NCBI RefSeq assembly: GCF_000143535.2
Contig: NC_037316.1
Location: forward strand, 1,550,001-1,614,000
DNA: 64,000 nt
From: Botrytis cinerea B05.10
Lineage: Eukaryota; Ascomycota; Leotiomycetes; Helotiales; Sclerotiniaceae
Direction of reading: 5' to 3'
In this document: in pieces, positions 60,014-64,000 of the stretch
Layout: each line of letters starts with the position of its first letter
Position numbering within the stretch: position 1 is the stretch's first letter
Position numbers and translations under genes: made by a program
Notes under the pieces: generated by a model
What the model was told of the DNA's origin: nothing
Database searches by the model: none
Seen by the model: only the letters and a program-made list of their open reading frames with translations

Positions 60014-61053
60014 ATGCATCAACCAACCCTCCTCAGCCTCGCGTTCCTCCTTCTCCCCCTTTCCACACTCGTCACCTGTCTCGAAAGCAACTCTCAAACC
60101 GGCAGTGGCAGTGGCAGTGAAACCTTCAGCGGGACCTCCAACGGAAACCTCAATCCCAACGGTAACAGCAACGCCAACCAAAACCAAAACCAGAATTACA
60201 ACACCAACGAAAACGAGAACTACAACAGCAACACCAACATCAACAACAATTACAACATCAATTATAACCATAATGCTAATTACGATATTGATGTGAATGA
60301 CAATGACAATGACGACGATGATGATAAAAAAGACGGGGTAGTTTACACGACTGAAATTGTCACGGCGCTGACGACTTATTGTCCCAAGGCGACGGTGATT
60401 GAGCAGAACGGGATTGCGTATACGATTACTGAGGCTTCGACACTTACTATTACAGATTGGTGTGTTTATCTTTCTTTTCTCCCTTCTCTTCTTTCCATTT
60501 TCCTTCTTTCCCCTTTTCACGTAGCGAGCGAGCGAGCGAGTGCGACCCATAAAACACAAAACGCAAAACATCATGAAGAATCAAGCTAACGTTTCTCCCC
60601 CCCTCCCCACACAGTCCCTGCACACAAACGCGCGCTCTCCCCGGCATAGCCCTCACACCCGCCATTCTTCCCCAGTCGCCCCTCTCAACAATCGTCCCTA
60701 CCACCGCTTCCCTCGCCGCTCTCACAACCCCCTCTTCTCTCCCTGCAGCAGGAATTCTCCCCCTCTATCCCCTCTCATCCCTCCCCGCATCCATCCTCCC
60801 TCAATCTCTCCCCTCAGTCGGCAATGCCGATATCCTCGCTGCTTCTGTTCTCCCGTCGGTTATTCCCGCCGCGACGAATCCAGCTACAATTGACGAATCG
60901 GCGTTCGGAGCGACGCCGAGCGAAATTGGGGATGTGGCGGGGGATGAGAGTGGACCGGTGCAGTTTTTGGGGGCGGCGGGGAGGAGCGCGAGGGAAGTGG
61001 GGTTTGGAGGGTTGATTGGGGGGTTTGGGGTTGTGGGATTGTTGGTTTTGTAG
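60014..61053 (+). CDS. GPI-anchored, Asn-rich cell-surface protein
   Basis: Two exons (60014-60459 and 60615-61053; donor TG|GTGTGT, acceptor ACAG|T) give 294 residues. A signal peptide (about 1-22) is followed by a ~75-residue Asn-rich tract of alternating Asn with Gln, Glu, Tyr, Thr or Ile, ending in Asp/Lys. Then comes the conserved fungal wall-protein block TTYCPKATVIEQNGIAYTIT…STLTITDCPCT, completed only after splicing. An Ala/Ser/Pro/Leu-rich region and a C-terminal hydrophobic tail preceded by small residues (GAAGRSAREVG) predict GPI anchoring. Such proteins are usually covalently attached to the wall or membrane-bound; the function is unknown. Codons end mostly in C or G in contrast to many neighbours. 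Confidence 0.85.
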
Positions 61054-61303
61054 GGTTGGGGTTCTGCTTCATGGAGGAATTAAGAGGATTTCTGCGAGAG
61101 AATTGATTGGGAATACGAATGGGGTTTGCATGGGATGGGACGGGATGGGATGGGGTGAGATCAGATATTTTCGGGTTGAACTTTTGAACGCTGGAATGGT
61201 AATGTAGTTATGTTCTTTCAGGATTTCACGCTGGTTTCAGATTGAGGAATTGGGAACGGGAAAGAAAACTCATGGTGGTCAAATGAGGGATTCCTAGTAT
61301 TGA
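61054..61303. other. 3' region of the GPI-protein gene
   Basis: G-rich then AT-rich spacer with a GGGATGGGAC-type repeat at about 61132-61155. No gene seen. Confidence 0.45.
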
Positions 61304-61636
61304 TTAGGGTTGAGTTATACCAGTTAGCGTGTATCCGATCTTGCCTTGGGCATTTAGATAGAAATTGAAGAAAGGAAAGTTCACTTGCATACCTAGTTTT
61401 TTTTTTCCGGCCTGAGTTCCGATTTTATGACTTCTTGAATTTATTTGCACATTGGAAATAAGGAGGGTCTTGGTTGTTGTTTCTTGGAAATTAAGTATTG
61501 CTGTCTGTGGGGATGGCTTTAGATGAGAGAATCGAGGTTCGTCCTCGATGTTCATAGCAGAAAGTACGGATGAAATGATGTGTAGGTAGATGGTAAGTTG
61601 CAAGATAAAGTTAAGGCGAGGCTTGGTTTGGGTCAT
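61304..61636 (-). CDS. Possible small secreted protein
   Basis: An ATG at 61636 opens a 110-residue frame on the minus strand. Its first ~26 residues read like a signal peptide (LNFILQLTIYLHIISSVLSA), followed by a mature part with no cysteine, mixed charge and a Lys cluster (AGKKK). The frame is open further upstream, so the signal-like segment may be coincidence. There is no recognised domain and no splice evidence. It is listed because small secreted proteins are frequent and usually poorly annotated in these fungi. Confidence 0.25.
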   Translation of the reverse strand: MTQTKPRLNFILQLTIYLHIISSVLSAMNIEDEPRFSHLKPSPQTAILNFQETTTKTLLISNVQINSRSHKIGTQAGKKKLGMQVNFPFFNFYLNAQGKIGYTLTGITQP

Positions 61637-62266
61637 CGGAGGTTGATGTCTTGTTCTTGAAGAGTTGAAGAGTATAGTAAATGAAATCGAATGAAGGGAG
61701 GATGTTGTAGAGTGGAGTGTGATATAGTTAAGATACCTATCATCATTAGCCCTGTGACTTGATTTAAAGATTATATACCTGGACCTGTTAATGAGACGAT
61801 GGCGAGTCAAATTTGTAAACAAAATCGTATCTAATTTATATAATCTGCGGTCTGATATGATTTAGATGAGAGTATTCAGACTTAAAATCATTTGGTTCAA
61901 GCTTGATTGTGGTCGTCTAGCGTTCTCGAGAACACAATTCTCAAATTGTCCTAAAGTTTTCGTTCCACGAAGATGAAATAGTATACAATTAAAGAATGTA
62001 CAACGATAGCATGATGAATGTATTTATCACGCAATTATAGGAAATGCAAATAACAAACAGTGTGCTCGTAGTTCCAACTCCAGATGTGCCCATATGAAAT
62101 ACATACGTCGACACTTTCGTGTCTGATGATGTTTCTCCAACGTTCTTCAAATATTCAATCTCGTCCCATCTTCAAATAATTGGTATAATATAAAACATCG
62201 CTTCTTGATTCGAAATTCGCATATCGGCCGTTGAAATTCGTAGATTCGTATCGATGCAACCATCCA
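61637..62266. other. Intergenic stretch
   Basis: About 630 bp, AT-rich, with TATA-like words around 61770-61850. No gene, repeat or RNA recognised. Confidence 0.4.
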
Positions 62267-62848
62267 CTATTTCTCCTCTTCTGCCTCCGCCTCCGCCTCC
62301 ACTTTTTTCATCTCCCCTTCTTCCTTCTTGATATCTCCCTCCGCCATCTTCTCATCTGCTTCTCCCGCTTCCCCTTCCTCTCCCCCAATCTTCGGTAATT
62401 TAAACCAAGGTCCATGAGCCGCCCCCGCCCCAACACCCGCCAACAATCCCAACCCCGTAGTCGGCACACTCACCACACCTCCCACCACCGATCCCACCAC
62501 CGTCCCCAGTCCCATTCCCACACCTGCCCCTATCCCCGCACCTCCCGCGCCTCCCTGCCACACTCCACTCTGCAACCTCTGTGCAATCTTCAACTCCGAA
62601 TTCGCCCTCTTCTCCAATTTCTGGGCTTCCTCTAGGAGTTTTGCCTTAGCTTCTTGTGCATCTTCGGAGTCGGGAAGCGAGGATGCTTCTTCACGATTTG
62701 CAGATGCTTTTTCGGTGGCTTCTTGTGCAGCCTTTATCTTTTCGTTGATTTGGGAAAGGACTTTTTCTTGAGTGCTGGGATTCCCATCAGCATCTTTGGG
62801 TGGAGATTGTACTTTGTCCGTCATGCTGGATTTGAGTGCTTGAAACAT
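62267..62848 (-). CDS. Hypothetical coiled-coil / glycine-zipper protein
   Basis: A single exon of 193 residues with ATG at 62848 (a second ATG at 62824 is equally possible). Residues ~25-95 form a Lys/Glu/Ala-rich coiled coil (LSQINEKIKAAQEATEKAS and further heptads). Residues ~97-145 are a glycine-zipper-like segment with repeated GxGxG and small residues (GGAGIGAGVGMGLGTVVG), which could insert into or associate with a membrane. The C-terminus is highly acidic (Glu/Ala/Lys). The motif QSPPKDADGNP at the start looks conserved in similar fungal proteins, from memory only. No function is assigned. Confidence 0.65.
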   Translation of the reverse strand: MFQALKSSMTDKVQSPPKDADGNPSTQEKVLSQINEKIKAAQEATEKASANREEASSLPDSEDAQEAKAKLLEEAQKLEKRANSELKIAQRLQSGVWQGGAGGAGIGAGVGMGLGTVVGSVVGGVVSVPTTGLGLLAGVGAGAAHGPWFKLPKIGGEEGEAGEADEKMAEGDIKKEEGEMKKVEAEAEAEEEK

Positions 62849-63305
62849 CTCTTTTTTTTCAAGTGTAAGTTAGTTTTGTTGGACTATATAGTAAGTTTCA
62901 AAAAGCGGACCGGCCCTTAGATAGTATTGTTTTAGTGTTATTTGAGATTGAGAGTAGAATAAGTGACGAAAGTCAATGTGATGATAGAGTTTAAGCAGGA
63001 TATGAATGTGTGGGGTAGCTTGTATGTGCTATGACGTCGTTTGATGGACAGTGGTGGGGCTAGAATTGTAGCCCTATAATTAAGCTCATGGAAATATGTG
63101 AAATTATACCATCGACTCACCGGTGATGAAGAGTTAGAGCCTAGGACCTAGGAGCGGAAGTATGCTCAAAACAATAGAATTTCACATTAAGCTATTACAG
63201 ACAACTATCAACTGACTAAACACTCCACACAACAACGCTCGACTCAACTCCGTAGCACCACTGAAAACAACAACCAACTGAATTCCACATGAAATTTCTT
63301 CTCTT
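62849..63305. other. Intergenic stretch
   Basis: 457 bp holding the promoter of the coiled-coil gene and the 3' region of the sulfite oxidase gene, both on the minus strand. Nothing else recognised. Confidence 0.45.
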
Positions 63306-64000
63306 TTACTCTAAAGGATCTCGGCCAGCTCTAGCTTCCATCTCTGCATCATAAGCGTCATCTTCCTCCAGCTCAAAAGGCCCAGGCTGCGTGATTGGCA
63401 GGAATGGTACTCCCAATTTCTCATACATTTGCAATCTTGCTGCTGTCTTTGGTCTCGATTTATTGATGCTAAAGACCTTGATTCGATGACAAGAAGAAGT
63501 GACATGAAGATCCCAATTCCTAGTAGATATTAGCTAACCTGAGAGTTAGGAAAGGGAGGGAGAACTTACCAAGTAGATCTCACAAAGGTAGGTTGTGTGT
63601 TCATCGAGTTATCCCAACACCTAACTACCAACTCTAACCATCCTTCGGCATCGACTGGAAGATCAATCTCCCATAATCTCCAGGCATGGTAGTACTTTTC
63701 GCTCAAGTTCTCATAAGGCACCTCGTACCAAATATTCCCTCCATCCCCACTAACCTCTACTCTCACCGGCCAATGTCCACCCCCACTATATGCCCATCCC
63801 CTCATTTTTATAGTCCCGTCATGCACTATCTGATCCATATCTATGGGGCTCATGATCGCTGAGCTTACTGGCATATCTTGAATACTAAACCCAGAACTGT
63901 AAGTTGCATTATGTTTTCCAACTTGAGAATTGTAATACAAGTATTCTTTCTTTTGCACCGGACCAAGAGATTCATGGGGGAGAACGTTAATTCTGGTAAG
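63306..64000 (-). CDS. Sulfite oxidase-like molybdopterin enzyme, C-terminal part (cut by window edge)
   Basis: Two visible exons on the minus strand: from the window edge (64000) to 63570, then 63519-63306 (donor TG|GTAAGT, acceptor CTAG|G). The visible ~214 residues form the Mo-co dimerisation domain of the sulfite oxidase / nitrate reductase family. Recognisable parts are VQKKEYLYYNSQVGKHNATYSSG, IMSPIDMDQIV, MRGWAYSGGGHWPVRVEVSGDGG, YHAWRLWEIDLP and, across the junction, CWDNSMNTQPTFVRSTWNWDLHVTSSCHRI. The molybdenum-binding domain and start lie beyond the edge. The enzyme oxidises sulfite to sulfate. The C-terminal extension ending in RDPLE and the close match of the last block favour sulfite oxidase over nitrate reductase. 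Confidence 0.88.

Overview
This window is nuclear DNA of a filamentous ascomycete (Pezizomycotina; a leotiomycete is my best guess, from protein flavour rather than a search). The genes are split by short introns of about 46-200 nt with GTAAGT/GTATGT-type donors, CTAAC/CTGAC-like branch points and AG acceptors. The families are fungal: ROT1, an Mtr10-type karyopherin, a FlbA-type RGS regulator, a MOB3/phocein STRIPAK subunit, a membrane-anchored phytase-like phosphatase, an S41 peptidase with a signal peptide and a GPI-type wall protein. I rebuilt 22 gene models by hand. All exon junctions quoted keep the reading frame, but none was checked against RNA.

The left third (0-15 kb) is dense housekeeping DNA: the 3' end of a proline-rich/acidic protein, then SEC5 (exocyst) divergent from IDH2 (TCA cycle), a histidine acid phosphatase/phytase preceded by two CACGTG boxes, ROT1 (ER chaperone) divergent from 5-formyl-THF cyclo-ligase, and SME1 (spliceosomal SmE) divergent from MTR10 (nuclear import). 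The middle (15-37 kb) is looser. It holds a zinc-finger regulator, an acid-sphingomyelinase-like phosphodiesterase, a histidine phosphatase, an S41-family peptidase, a small cysteine-containing hypothetical gene and a coiled-coil hypothetical gene. These are separated by 1-4.6 kb with little coding signal.

From 36 to 47 kb there is a second dense block: L-2-hydroxyglutarate dehydrogenase, MOB3 divergent from a CobW/ZNG1 metallochaperone GTPase, and flbA (a G-protein RGS regulator of development). About 12.7 kb upstream of flbA (47.3-60.0 kb) carries no gene I can support. It is rich in minisatellites and homopolymers, and contains a very regular tandem array of seven 11-bp TTCNNGAANNN units (55234-55307). 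The right end has a GPI-anchored, Asn-rich wall protein, a possible small secreted ORF, a coiled-coil/glycine-zipper protein and the 3' end of a sulfite oxidase gene cut by the window edge.

The genes do not form one pathway or an obvious metabolic cluster. The items most worth a second look are the 11-bp array, the long non-coding stretch in front of flbA, two independent GC-AG introns, a 12-nt micro-exon and a frame-preserving stop-free intron in the ZNG1-like gene, paired CACGTG sites before the phytase-like gene, and an open but interrupted short reading frame near 33.4-33.6 kb. I saw no tRNA, rRNA, CRISPR array, transposase or reverse transcriptase.
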